Origin: Parahalioglobus pacificus
GTDB lineage: Bacteria; Pseudomonadota; Gammaproteobacteria; Pseudomonadales; Halieaceae
DNA length: 64,000 nucleotides
Assembly: GCF_014652275.1 (NCBI RefSeq)
Contig: NZ_BMYM01000001.1
Coordinates: 1,054,001-1,118,000, forward strand
Direction: 5' to 3'
Shown: in pieces, positions 48,101 through 55,424 of the stretch
Numbering within the stretch: position 1 is the stretch's first letter
Layout: each line of letters begins with the position of its first letter
Made by a program: the position numbers and the translations under genes
The notes under the pieces: model-generated
What the model was told of the DNA's origin: nothing
Database searches by the model: none
The model's input: only the letters and a program-made list of their open reading frames with translations

Positions 48101-48323
48101 GGCCTCGTCTGCCCGGTGGCGCCTCAATGGGGATACTGTACGCCGCGTTACCGGCCGCACTGACGACCGCCGCTCCATCCAGTGCGCCGAAGTATGCGGC
48201 GCCCTCGGCGGGCTCAGGGTTCACATTGGGGCTACTCAACGGAAGCGGTGTGGCCGCCGCCGCGTGACCGATTAGCCCCAGGAGAATGACTAAAAAAGGT
48301 ACGGCTATGGACAAACGGCGCAT
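42147..48323 (-). CDS. secreted SpvB/RHS-repeat protein with DUF4329-type C-terminal tip
   Basis: This 2058-residue protein has, in order, a signal peptide (LVILLGLIGHAAAA) and an SpvB-like N-terminal domain (about 35-330). Six VCBS/FG-GAP calcium-type repeats of the form DxNGDGxxD follow near residues 374, 434, 484, 551, 594 and 714. Next is a long YD-repeat shell (about 1000-1690), the RHS core HRDHLGSVTALTD (about 1694) and the cleavage-type RMLSPDP (about 1770). The variable tip after it is a DUF4329-like domain with Glu about 1948, YHTH about 1984 and a later Asp. This is the plan of Tc-toxin B/C and RHS shells, which enclose a toxic tip. The signal peptide suggests export through the Sec system. 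Confidence 0.9.
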   Translation of the reverse strand: MRRLSIAVPFLVILLGLIGHAAAATPLPLSSPNVNPEPAEGAAYFGALDGAAVVSAAGNAAYSIPIEAPPGRRGLAPNLAIKYNSNVQNGLLGAGWFISGLSKITRCPRTLAHEGLSRPIKYDQWDRYCLDGHRLFAVSGYNGADGSYYRTEIDGISTVQSHGFANGPLSFTVKTKDGLVMEYGATADSRAEASTTSNVRTWALNKVSDAAGNAYHLHYVEVNSHGRHYIDRITYNAAVSVSGGVSWGATDTEIKFVYESRADNITQYEGGTYLERHTFRLARIESSVDGQIVSKYRLDYEEVGVAKRSRITRVRRCDGTGSCQDPITMEWQHTGTPSFTAGSMTVPTFVGNSSTYASAAATAPFDYNVPRWHDMNGDGKPDYVHPMPNAHGHYPSSNMTFRIMLSTPTGYTTQDWPSHIGGHPKDFHWVDIDGNGTTDIVKVVATTGVVDAALSTGSGFTSGSPYDTFSFAVADAYRLADMNGDGLIDIVKFFHSNATNPTCPWSSLCPPGPKQIKVTVHKNKGNGAGFYWQGQWIGDTPATYYQLVDLNGDGLVDLHTDNRYMYRNTGSSFSGTAVDYTKPPGIYGVASMQDYNADGLIDRKAPHSDGTCCRVELNRGNRFGYVAANGVVANSYIDDNPYTDGYQRTGPGRIAQVSYATESTYVPNPPITPNLTTSLALNFAANEWGNGYSPLNLSYSGTHLGGFHQWADINGDGLMDLTLAVNTACKLVPTLEPWFTIYFRTDTYHYCETGTLKTLIQNGHPYSLLKKITQGRGVRTIFTYKPLTDSNVYTKGSSATFPDYDIQDTTYVVSRMTQSNGIGGLARVDYQYEGLVRNVQGRGDKGFAKITAKNVTTGINTVTEYAQAFPYTSQPTRIETRRASDNQLLSSSDITYSMMNTVNSYTKLPYVNTRVEKGYALSDGRLLSTKTTTNSQVDVYGNIGVTNVLLEDHETGTNVETERTTTFNIDASWTYWRVGEVASVSNKTWLNGINDPSEDRFTTYTYAPATGFLLTETIEPGAGVGIESTRTLTYDAVGNVIAETVSGPGIASRTTTTTYDSDYHFPISVTNALGHVASQTWDDRFGNKLSETDVNGQTTTWSYNSFGMQILETRPDGTTTQTVLFTCTAATCGPIDATSYVESLSSGQAPTRTYFDQLGRTVRQRTQAFNGNYVNTDTEYDTKGRAYRTSEPYFAGGAVHWNTQTFDLLNRVTAITAADSVNSVSTSYDGFTVTTTDAVSRSEVRAVNALGQIIQVTDKAGTLMTFAYDAVGNRVTVNNAVGTAQASSVQYVYDRLGRLLSQSDPDHGLYTYTYDALGNKLSEVSPKLSANSQSITYQYDQLNRMTSRTEPEGTTVWSYDDTTGGNLGLGKVASESMTGFSRSYNYGPGNYGRLTGTDTTIGTSTYATAYTYDSLGRVAMEFYPSSVADPGGFVVEYEYSPVGHLEAVQSLGGGTVFYQLLDTDAAGRVTSEWLGDGSTVSQSYAGQSSRIASQSSLIGPTSVQEFTYTYDGAGNMLSRSDVRQSITESFTFDNLDRMTSAQVGANPAVTYGFDAMGSITANSDVGSPYLYTANPKHAVNQILSGGSSIHTFGYDANGNMDVVDGSPMITWSSYNKPTQISSGGVTYQFAYGTDRKRFKKIRNAVETHYVGSNFEATDSAGQGVDHFRHYIRANGKVVAIREDDNGTVSNHFVHRDHLGSVTALTDQLAGVTERFSFNAWGARRSAVDWTSAAPATDEIRGYTGHEHLDDVGIIHMNGRVYSPTLARMLSPDPVTQALENGQNYNRYTYVYNNPLKYTDPSGYEPCLYVCSMAASYLIQGISDVLFGSKKKSPDRLFRDAALSWCGSNAECKRERLGIKGRTQQWNFAKAEFGNFLAAASAESGDSVDGSGVVKETVVPGSEEAYNLFVKRVNELFATGELSGRRTYGSPDEAAIAILTVMAPLSVDYGFEVAGSIKQHGRDRWVYTKPKVGTAGTAKLNPHHAGYHTHIDGALVFSNKIYNYGNDPRGGDSAFVNAHDVSLYLGVFSKTQGVRIGVCEPKNCRDVGMNGTKPSRILR

Positions 48324-48387
48324 GCGATAACTCCCTGTCGTGGCATGAATCTCAATCCCTAGAGTGTCTGTGGTCAGTGTTTGATGC

Positions 48388-48930
48388 TTAGTCGGTGTCA
48401 GTGCCTGTCGTATTGGGGTGCTTCACCGCAATCTCGTTGGCTTTGTGGAACACCAACCGTCGGTTGCTCTTCGTTAGCACCAGTTCATCGACGAGAAAGG
48501 CGCTATCAGTGGTATTCCATTCGGTGGCGGGCCAACCGTAAAGAACGGCGGGCACCCCCTTAGAAAAACGCTTTTTGTCCAGCCCTCGCTCTTCAAGCTT
48601 GGCTTTGAACTTTTTGCTCAACTGCAATGTCGCGATGAATTTGCGCTGCTTGTTGAGCTCAATGCCCTCAAAGCCCTCACCCACATCCGTAATGGAAAAC
48701 GCCATCAGCGCATAGCCGTCATCAGGCGTGATGACCCGGTGAATCTTCACATAGAGCTCCAGCGGTGACTCCAGGTCATAGGCGGGGCCGTAGGTAAAGT
48801 TCTCAGTGATTGACGTGCTTTGGTGAAACTCCGCCACGTCGCGTGGGCTGATGACGGTAGGCTGGGCCAGCGCAGACAATGAACCCGTGACTATGGCTAG
48901 CAGAGAGAGAAAGTGTTTTAAATCAGGCAT
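48388..48930 (-). CDS. secreted hypothetical protein upstream of the RHS gene
   Basis: This 180-residue protein starts at the ATG at 48930 (AAGGAA nine bases upstream). The signal peptide is FLSLLAIVTGSLSALA. The mature part is a mixed alpha/beta sequence without cysteines (TYGPAYDLESPLELYVKIHRV, DELVLTKSNRRLVFHKANE). I do not recognise it. It is read with the RHS gene, 64 bases upstream, so it probably belongs to the same operon. A role in export or docking of the RHS protein is possible; nothing in the sequence proves it. Confidence 0.65.
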   Translation of the reverse strand: MPDLKHFLSLLAIVTGSLSALAQPTVISPRDVAEFHQSTSITENFTYGPAYDLESPLELYVKIHRVITPDDGYALMAFSITDVGEGFEGIELNKQRKFIATLQLSKKFKAKLEERGLDKKRFSKGVPAVLYGWPATEWNTTDSAFLVDELVLTKSNRRLVFHKANEIAVKHPNTTGTDTD

Positions 48931-49496
48931 ACCGGCGCTTCCTTGCAGTTGGCTGATTACCCGTGTCCTGCTGGGCAATGTCCTTTTGAGTTAAGCCCAG
49001 GTGTCTAGATTTCGTCAAGGTTTGCCTGAGAAAAAACTTGAGTTCATCGAAGAAGGGTCCCGACCTAGCCCGACCAAACGTGGAAGCAAAGCGATCCGGA
49101 GGGCTGATTATGTCTGATTGGTTTTAGATCAGCTCACGAGCGCCGCAACTGAATGTTTGTAACGAGAAGATAAATCGCAGCAATTATCAAAAGAGAATCA
49201 ACGCCTTGTAAAGTCGCTTCGCAACACAACACCTACAGCCAGCCCTGGACAAATGCCATTTCAAATACATCACTCATTCTTCGCATGATTGTGAGCGTAG
49301 TGGACAGGCTTCAGCAGCGTTCTAGCCTTAAATCACTAGCCGCTGTTAGGCAGTCAACGTGAGAAGTACCGATGACAAAAGACGATCTACTCAAACCCAG
49401 ACCTCAACTAACAAGAAAAGCCAGGCGATGGACGTAAGACCCTACGCTTAGCAAGCATCCGCATGGCACCGCCATCCGTGAAATTGGAGACGGGAA
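48931..49496. other. 566-base region without recognised genes
   Basis: This lies between the divergent RHS operon and the membrane-protein gene. It presumably holds the RHS operon promoter, but no convincing -35/-10 pair was found. A GTTAGGC at 49345 resembles an integron core site but has no matching partner. Confidence 0.4.
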
Positions 49497-50030
49497 GTGA
49501 TTACCCTCCAAAAAATCGCGTTGCTCCTCGAACTGTTAGGCTTGAGCCTGGCGCTACTTGAGACCCAGCGACCCCGGTTGGCCGAAAGGCTGGAGCATTA
49601 CATCCACGACACCGATCGTTGGCTGTGGGCCGTGACATCACTCATCGCCCTCGCCTTCCTGGCGTTTTTCGTACATCTTGTTACGCAAATTGCCCCGTAT
49701 GCTACACCTGCGGAATCAGTTTCACGTTTTCCGCTTGCGCGATATCGATTCGATAGCATGCCAAACGCTTTAGATCATTTGGTGGCTACATTCGTTGCAT
49801 TGGAGGTCATTATCTACGTGCTGGCCGCCCTTTCATGCCCTATCATCGATGGACTCAACCACATCTCCGGTGGACATGCGATCACCGCTTTGGGCTTTCT
49901 GATCGTCACATTCGGTCTGTCGGTGAATTTCTATCAGCTCTTGTCTGCTAACGAGTTCATCTTTTGCACTGTATTCGCGCTTCTGTTCGTCCTGATAGTG
50001 GCGTGGATTTGGCGTTGTAGCCATGACTGA
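49497..50030 (+). CDS. membrane protein, function unknown
   Basis: This 177-residue protein starts with GTG (GGAG eight bases upstream) and has about five hydrophobic segments, including WAVTSLIALAFLAFFVHLV, LVATFVALEVIIYVLAAL and FCTVFALLFVLIVAWIW. The N-terminus is a short helix (KIALLLELLGLSLALLE). I do not recognise the family. It stands alone, followed by a hairpin at 50036-50063 that may end its transcript. Confidence 0.6.
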   Translation: MITLQKIALLLELLGLSLALLETQRPRLAERLEHYIHDTDRWLWAVTSLIALAFLAFFVHLVTQIAPYATPAESVSRFPLARYRFDSMPNALDHLVATFVALEVIIYVLAALSCPIIDGLNHISGGHAITALGFLIVTFGLSVNFYQLLSANEFIFCTVFALLFVLIVAWIWRCSHD

Positions 50031-50342
50031 TAGTTCAGTGACAGCTTCATAGCTGCGACTGTCTGAGAGTTAGGTGTTAACCAGGCATCGTGGTTCCAAT
50101 CTATCCTTGATAGCCCAAATGGCGTCGAGTGAATAAATGGGGAGCACCTAGTCTCCATAAGCTTCTATCTGAATGCTCAACACCTAGAGACGGTCACCTT
50201 GAGGTGTACCGGCTTTTGGGGTCCATAGGCTAAACAATGCTTACGGGGGCCGATTCATAATCAGCTTTCGTCGTTATCACCCGAATATCCAGGTGTTTTA
50301 CCTTTGTCGTACCTCGGTACGTGTGTTGCACTGGTGCAACTA
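50031..50342. other. intergenic region, no gene recognised
   Basis: This is about 312 bases downstream of the orphan antitoxin-like gene, on the side where a RES toxin would be expected. No RES-like sequence is visible in any frame. Apart from the hairpin at its left end I see nothing here. Confidence 0.4.
50036..50063 (+). terminator. imperfect hairpin after the membrane-protein gene
   Basis: CAGTGACAGCT and AGCTGCGACTGTC pair with two mismatches around a TCAT loop, starting 5 bases after the stop. There is no U-run, so termination is uncertain. Confidence 0.3.
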
Positions 50343-50579
50343 TCAAAAGACCCCGTGCGCGGTGCGCCCCAGAACGGTAACAACGTCCTCCATGCCTTGC
50401 TCTGTCTGAATGAGGTCGATAGGCGTACCGCGGAGAATCGCAATCTCTGAGAGCATCCATTGCTTAATTTGGTCTGAATTGCTATCGAACACAATGTCCA
50501 GCAAGGATACAAGTTCGCTGGAGGTGTCGGCCGTCAGAAGTCGCTCCAACAGCTCGTTTTCATCTGAAACGTCGCTCAT
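50343..50579 (-). CDS. orphan MbcA/ParS/Xre-type antitoxin toxin-binding protein (DUF2384)
   Basis: This 78-residue protein, starting at the ATG at 50579 (AGGA upstream), ends in the typical toxin-binding segment of the RES-Xre and ParS antitoxins: MLSEIAILRGTPIDLIQTEQ followed by GMEDVVTVLGRTAHGVF. The N-terminal helix-turn-helix of full antitoxins is missing, replaced by a short acidic helix. The normal partner, a RES-domain NAD-degrading toxin, is not found downstream. It may be a remnant, a solitary regulator, or part of an unknown pair. Confidence 0.65.
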   Translation of the reverse strand: MSDVSDENELLERLLTADTSSELVSLLDIVFDSNSDQIKQWMLSEIAILRGTPIDLIQTEQGMEDVVTVLGRTAHGVF

Positions 50580-50969
50580 TTTTTTCCTGTGAGATATCCA
50601 TGTACAAAGTGCTTGCAAATTTACCATGCCCGGCCACTAGCGCAGAAGCTGGCACGAATATGCATGCCAGTTATCAGGCGGGCGCTGAGGCTTCTAATGT
50701 TCCGCTCGACCGATGGCTCATCGGCCTATTGAGCAGGTGTCTGCGGTTCCTTGTTCCCGTTGCCCTGCCGCCTGGCCCCAGCGGGACGCAAGTGGGGCTA
50801 GCTAAAGCCACCTGCCTTCACCTGCGAGAATGGCGACTCTCGGGACGCGCCGTTCATCTGAACAGTTCAGTTCGCACTGTAAGCGCATACGGATAGTTAT
50901 ACTCAAACTACGGCTACTTTGCGTAAACCTCCGGTTTAATCTGGCCAATCGCGAGACAGACGCCCTCTG
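50580..50969. other. 390-base region without a supported gene
   Basis: This lies between the two antitoxin-like genes. An open + frame (50600-50896) has low-complexity, unfamiliar sequence and no domain. I do not call it a gene. Confidence 0.4.
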
Positions 50970-51437
50970 TTAGCCGCCCAACTCAGCCTCGTATTCCCAT
51001 AGCTCCAAGAGCCGTTCATTCCTTCCCTCGCGCATCATATCGAGCGGGCATTGTCCCGGCACTGATAGAGCCGGATGATCACCTAGGAAGAACGTCAGGT
51101 AGCGATAGGGATTCTCCGGCCGCCACATCTCCAGAAGGGTTTTCAAGACCGGGTATGGCTTACCGTCAGTGAAGAGAGGATGCCGTGGGCGGATATCCTC
51201 TGGGAGGTCATCCCACTCGGCCAGCTTTCGGAACAGTACCCAACATGGGTATAGCCTTTGGTCTCCATCCATCACGCTGAAAATCTCACCCGAGGCCTCA
51301 TAGGCGGTCACAGAGCCCGATTCCAGGCTAAACATGGCTTCGAGTGTTGGCGCGGTGACACAGCCGCCCTCGTCGCTAAGCAGCCTCTGCTTGAGCTCTG
51401 CGGTCGCTCTGGTTCGTCTATTATTACGCTCCGACAT
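50970..51437 (-). CDS. second antitoxin-like DNA-binding protein (MbcA/Xre-related)
   Basis: This is a 155-residue protein. Its N-terminal part resembles an excisionase/MerR-type helix-turn-helix (CVTAPTLEAMFSLESGSVTA, then EIFSVMDGDQRLYPCWVLF). Its C-terminal part, YLTFFLGDHPAL followed by PLDMMREGRNERLLELWEYE, has the layout of proteins with a MbcA/ParS-like toxin-binding end. The ATG at 51437 has GAGG upstream and gives the expected length. No RES toxin follows. It may therefore be a stand-alone regulator. Assignment is by motif shape, not by a search. Confidence 0.6.
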   Translation of the reverse strand: MSERNNRRTRATAELKQRLLSDEGGCVTAPTLEAMFSLESGSVTAYEASGEIFSVMDGDQRLYPCWVLFRKLAEWDDLPEDIRPRHPLFTDGKPYPVLKTLLEMWRPENPYRYLTFFLGDHPALSVPGQCPLDMMREGRNERLLELWEYEAELGG

Positions 51438-51462
51438 AACCACCTCGCGTAGTGGCATCAGC

Positions 51463-51702
51463 ATGGACGTACTGCCTTCTCACATCAAGCCCGAATGCAA
51501 ACAGGGGTTTATCGACACCTGGTGCCAGAATGGACGGATCGCCGTACCGCCACGGAGCGGCGGCTTCATTGATCTGGAGATCCTGACCTTCGCGGAAACG
51601 GCACTCATTAATGGTAAGGAAGCTCACTTAATCATCGAGGGCCGCACGACCAGAGATGTGCATGTGAAACACTTGGCCGTCGCATTCAAGTGTCACGGTT
51701 AA
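51463..51702 (+). CDS. possible small hypothetical protein
   Basis: This is an open frame of 79 residues divergent from the antitoxin-like gene, 25 bases away. The product is balanced in composition (GFIDLEILTFAETALINGKE, then HLIIEGRTTRDVHVKHLAV), looks like a small beta-rich domain and is not low-complexity. There is no clear ribosome site. I do not recognise it. Real gene status is uncertain. Confidence 0.35.
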   Translation: MDVLPSHIKPECKQGFIDTWCQNGRIAVPPRSGGFIDLEILTFAETALINGKEAHLIIEGRTTRDVHVKHLAVAFKCHG

Positions 51703-52798
51703 CATGGCTCACGCCATTGCTTCCCTCTCTTGGCGAAAAAAGCATTCGAGTCTACTAGGGGCGAAATAAGAGATCGGGGCATACCTGCGCTTCTTACACC
51801 TCGAGTACGCTGTGCGGACAGCTATTCGTGGATTTTCTGGGCATCTTTTATCGGAATCGACAGTTCTTACAACGCAGCATCTGAACGCGCTTATCCGGAA
51901 CCTGAGTGAAAAGACGTGAAACATAGGATGTGGCCAAAGGCGGCCACATCCTGCTCACATTTGCTTGGAAACGGGCAATTGACCTGATTCGCGATTATCA
52001 AGCTTGATTTTGCAGGAGTTACTTGGAAGCTTAGACACTTAGCCGTCTGATAAATATGAAGTTTCTGTCCTCGGTGTTTCTGAGAATTGCTTGTTCGTTC
52101 AACAAATACCCTGTAGTTGCAGCGTTTAGTGAGGTTCTACGTGGTCCTGGTAATGGCGACGCATAATGTTGGCCTCCAGGAACGCGACCATGGCTTCGCA
52201 ATGGAATAACGCATAAGGACGCTTGGGCTTCTTTGTTTCAAACGTCACAAGATGATGCTATCCACCGTTATATACTGTGCTAACCGACTTAAACGCCGTG
52301 ACCTGGGTGTTGTTCGCGCACTTGTGAACCTTAGTTGTTAGGCTTCTTAACTTTGACCGTCAGAGCTGAACACTCCAGACGCTAAAGTTGGCACTCGAAG
52401 CGATGCGCTTTTTGAGCCAGTGCCCATCCGGTTTTCTGCAGCCTTGCCAGCGATTGGCTGACCACACGTTTTTGTGAGCCGACACAGTTCTAGATGCAGA
52501 CCAGAGATGTGTTAGCTTCCCGTCAGGGTTTCGATTACGGTCATGGCTACGGCCTTGGATGTTAATCAACTGGTCATTAATAGATGGCGCTCACATGAGG
52601 CCTTGACGTTCCTTATAGACGCTGAGATCCAGGGACGGCATGTTGATGACAACTACCGATTGCCATATGTGTGCAACACATGTGACCAGTAAATCCGAGT
52701 GTGAATAGTGTCTCAACTCACTCGGTTTGGCGGCGCATTCGAGGCAAAGCGCGGTGTTTTGAGCGGTTTAGAACAATGCACAATAACGAGAGTTCCTA
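51703..52798. other. 1.1-kb gene-poor region
   Basis: No convincing gene lies here. It contains the strong hairpin at 51925-51952, a short open - frame (52360-52569) of unclear nature, and a 6-base-arm inverted repeat ATGTGT-GCA-ACACAT shortly before the antiporter gene. Composition is AT-rich and looks like decayed accessory DNA. Confidence 0.45.
51925..51952. repeat. perfect 11-base-stem hairpin
   Basis: AGGATGTGGCC (51925-51935) pairs exactly with GGCCACATCCT (51942-51952) around the loop AAAGGC. No T-run follows on either side, so a simple terminator is only one possibility; it could be a recombination hairpin or the remains of a repeat element. Confidence 0.6.
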
Positions 52799-54055
52799 GT
52801 GTATTACTATGAGATTGCCACCTATCTAGTTGTTTTATCAGCGTTATTTGGCTTCGTAAACGCCCGCTGGTTACGATTGCCGAACACTATTGGTCTCATG
52901 GCCATCGCGTTGATTTTCACCCTTCTTTTACAGGTCGTCGGCTTTTATGACGATACCTTAGTCAGCAAAGAATTGGACTTGTTGCGTGGCATAAACTTCG
53001 AGACCTTGCTCTTGGATATCATGCTCAGCTTTTTGCTTTTCGCAGGGGCAATGCACACAGACCTAACCCAACTCAAGAGCCTGAGAAAGCCCATCCTTGC
53101 GTTCGCTTCAGTGGGTGTATTGATTTCTACAGTGTTAATTGGAATCTGCACATACTTCGTCTTGGGCGCACTCGAAATAGCCACCCCCCTCCTCCACTGC
53201 CTCCTGTTTGGCGCATTGATATCACCAACAGATCCCATAGCGGTTCTAGGGTTAATGCGAAGCGCAAAGGCTCCTCAAAAGTTGGAAATCAAAATCGTCG
53301 GGGAGTCACTATTTAACGATGGCGTGGGCGTCGTAGTGTTCGTCACACTTCTGGCGATCATCACTGGTGATACTAGCGACACCTCTTTACTCACCGTTGG
53401 TCAATTCTTTATCAGAGAGGTTGTCGGCGGCATTTGTCTCGGCGTTGCAGCAGGCTGGATATGCGCCAAGGCCATGCAGCAAATCGATAGCCTTGAAACC
53501 GAAGTGATGCTCACAATTGCCCTCGTGATGGGAGGTACCGGGTTAGCTGCAATGATGGAAGTTTCGGCACCGCTCGCAATGGTTATGGCCGGTCTCGTTT
53601 TCGGAGATGCGCATTTCAAGAGACAACCATTGTCAGGTGACTCTGAGCATTATCTGGAAGTTTTCTGGAGATTGATCGATGAAATCCTGAATACACTTTT
53701 ATTTGTTCTCATCGGCTTGGAAGTATTGTTATTAACATTTGAAAGTCGCTTCATTTACGCAGGACTAATAATGATTCCCCTACTGTGGCTCTGTCGATAC
53801 CTCTCGCTAGCTCTGCCTATTGCGCTGTATTCGCGGCAGCATAACTTTGTCCCAAAAACAAACCTTATTATGACCTGGGCTGGGTTGCGAGGCGGCATAT
53901 CGATAGCTCTCGTTTTAAGTCTTCCCGAGTCGGCAACTCGTGAGTTGTTCCTGATCGTTACGTACATAGTTGTTGTGGCATCTATACTTTTCCAGGGCTT
54001 GACGCTTGCGCCGCTCATCCGTCATCTCATACCAGAAGACATCAATCACGACTGA
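52799..54055 (+). CDS. CPA1-family sodium/proton antiporter (NhaP type)
   Basis: This is a 418-residue inner-membrane protein with about twelve hydrophobic segments. Family marks are LLFAGAMHTDL, GALISPTDPIAVLGLMRSA and the ion-binding GESLFNDGVGVVVFV (near residue 168). It exchanges Na+ or K+ for protons and supports pH and salt balance, which fits a marine cell. The start is GTG at 52799 with GAGAG upstream. It is followed after 21 bases by the Cds1-like gene on the same strand. Confidence 0.92.
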   Translation: MYYYEIATYLVVLSALFGFVNARWLRLPNTIGLMAIALIFTLLLQVVGFYDDTLVSKELDLLRGINFETLLLDIMLSFLLFAGAMHTDLTQLKSLRKPILAFASVGVLISTVLIGICTYFVLGALEIATPLLHCLLFGALISPTDPIAVLGLMRSAKAPQKLEIKIVGESLFNDGVGVVVFVTLLAIITGDTSDTSLLTVGQFFIREVVGGICLGVAAGWICAKAMQQIDSLETEVMLTIALVMGGTGLAAMMEVSAPLAMVMAGLVFGDAHFKRQPLSGDSEHYLEVFWRLIDEILNTLLFVLIGLEVLLLTFESRFIYAGLIMIPLLWLCRYLSLALPIALYSRQHNFVPKTNLIMTWAGLRGGISIALVLSLPESATRELFLIVTYIVVVASILFQGLTLAPLIRHLIPEDINHD

Positions 54056-54076
54056 AATCAATGGGGGCATCTTTTT

Positions 54077-55180
54077 TTGGATACGCAGTTGGATAATCGA
54101 GAATGGGTTAGACAGGCAATCTGCGAGATCGAAGCAGACTATAAACGATCCTCAGACACCCACCTGCTCAAAGTTGCGGTACCGGGGTTTCAATACGTTG
54201 ACTTATATTTCAAGGACGAGTCGACTCATCCAACCGGGAGTTTGAAGCATAGACTGGCGCGCTCCCTATTCCTCTATGGCTTGTGCAACGGCAGCATTAA
54301 CGAAGGGACGACAATCATAGAGGCTTCGTCAGGAAGCACGGCGATCTCAGAAGCGTATTTTGCCAAGCTCATCGGGTTAGACTTTGTGGCGGTGGTTCCA
54401 GAGAACACCGCCGAGGAAAAGCTTGAGAAAATTGCGTTCTATGGCGGTACCTTTCACAAGGTGCCGCCTAGCGATCTTTACCGCGCTGCAGAAGATTTGG
54501 CCATGAAATTGGGCGGCGTTTACATGGATCAGTTTACCTTTGCTGAACGCGCCACTGATTGGCGTGGAAACAATAATATCGCTCAATCGATATTTGATCA
54601 GATGCGTTACGAAAAAAATTCTGAGCCGGCATGGGTGGTCGTCAGCGCTGGAACAGGCGGCACCTCTGCGACGATAGGGCGATACATACGCTATCGTGGG
54701 TTAAGCACACGGTTGTGCGTTGCCGATCCAGAGGGATCGGTTTTTTATGAAGCATTCATGCATCGAGATTACAGTGTTACGTCGACAAAACCTTCAATCA
54801 TCGAGGGCATAGGCCGGCCTCGAGTAGAGCCCTCCTTCGTGCCTGCGGTGATTGATCGAATGATCAAAGTGCCGGATGCGGCCAGTTTGGCCTGCATACA
54901 CTGGCTACAATCCCTTCTAGATCGGCGCTGCGGTGGTTCTACCGGTTGCAACATGTACGCTGCTCTAGAAATTATGTGCGAACTAGAGGCACGCAAAGCG
55001 CCGGCAAGCGTTGTTTCTGTATTGTGCGACGGCGGCGAACGCTACGCCAATAGTTACTATAGCCAGCGCTGGTTGCGCGAAAAGGGTCTTCACCTCGAGC
55101 CATATACTGAGCAACTGAATACCCTGATGGAGAAGCCTGTTTGGTCTCGGCCTGAAACTGATGAGGCATCAACAAACTGA
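54077..55180 (+). CDS. PLP-dependent cysteine synthase-family enzyme, Cds1-like
   Basis: This is a 367-residue fold-type II PLP enzyme. The cofactor lysine is in THPTGSLKHRLARSL (near residue 60), the substrate loop is EASSGSTAIS and the phosphate-binding loop is VSAGTGGTSATIGRY. The C-terminal RRCGGSTGCNM resembles mycobacterial Cds1, an L-cysteine desulfhydrase that releases H2S. The start is TTG at 54077 with GGGG upstream. It may be co-transcribed with the antiporter. Cysteine synthase-like use cannot be excluded. Confidence 0.85.
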   Translation: MDTQLDNREWVRQAICEIEADYKRSSDTHLLKVAVPGFQYVDLYFKDESTHPTGSLKHRLARSLFLYGLCNGSINEGTTIIEASSGSTAISEAYFAKLIGLDFVAVVPENTAEEKLEKIAFYGGTFHKVPPSDLYRAAEDLAMKLGGVYMDQFTFAERATDWRGNNNIAQSIFDQMRYEKNSEPAWVVVSAGTGGTSATIGRYIRYRGLSTRLCVADPEGSVFYEAFMHRDYSVTSTKPSIIEGIGRPRVEPSFVPAVIDRMIKVPDAASLACIHWLQSLLDRRCGGSTGCNMYAALEIMCELEARKAPASVVSVLCDGGERYANSYYSQRWLREKGLHLEPYTEQLNTLMEKPVWSRPETDEASTN

Positions 55181-55424
55181 TACGAAAAGGCATTTCGTGG
55201 CCTCAAATCACCCAGAATTTGCAGCTAGTGAGAGTGATACGTGAGCCACAGTCAGTAATGCGCTCGTTACCACTACGGGCTAGATATCGGGGAATCGTAT
55301 AGACCGGCCGTGTCTAAGCCGGTAGATATGCGCACGCCTGCGAGGAAAATGCATACATCCTATGGAAGTACAGGCGGATTGTGTGCCACACCGCTCGAGT
55401 GCTCGGAGACGCTGACACAAGTGC

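Noticed and set aside
50600-50896. 98-residue + frame between antitoxin-like genes
   Set aside because: Unusual composition, no domain, and it overlaps the likely control region of the - strand gene.
49345-52343. GTTAGGC/GTTAGGT core-like sequences at 49345, 50069 and 52337 as integron attC sites
   Set aside because: None has a matching RYYYAAC partner with the required inner arms at proper spacing, and no IntI-type integrase is present in the window.
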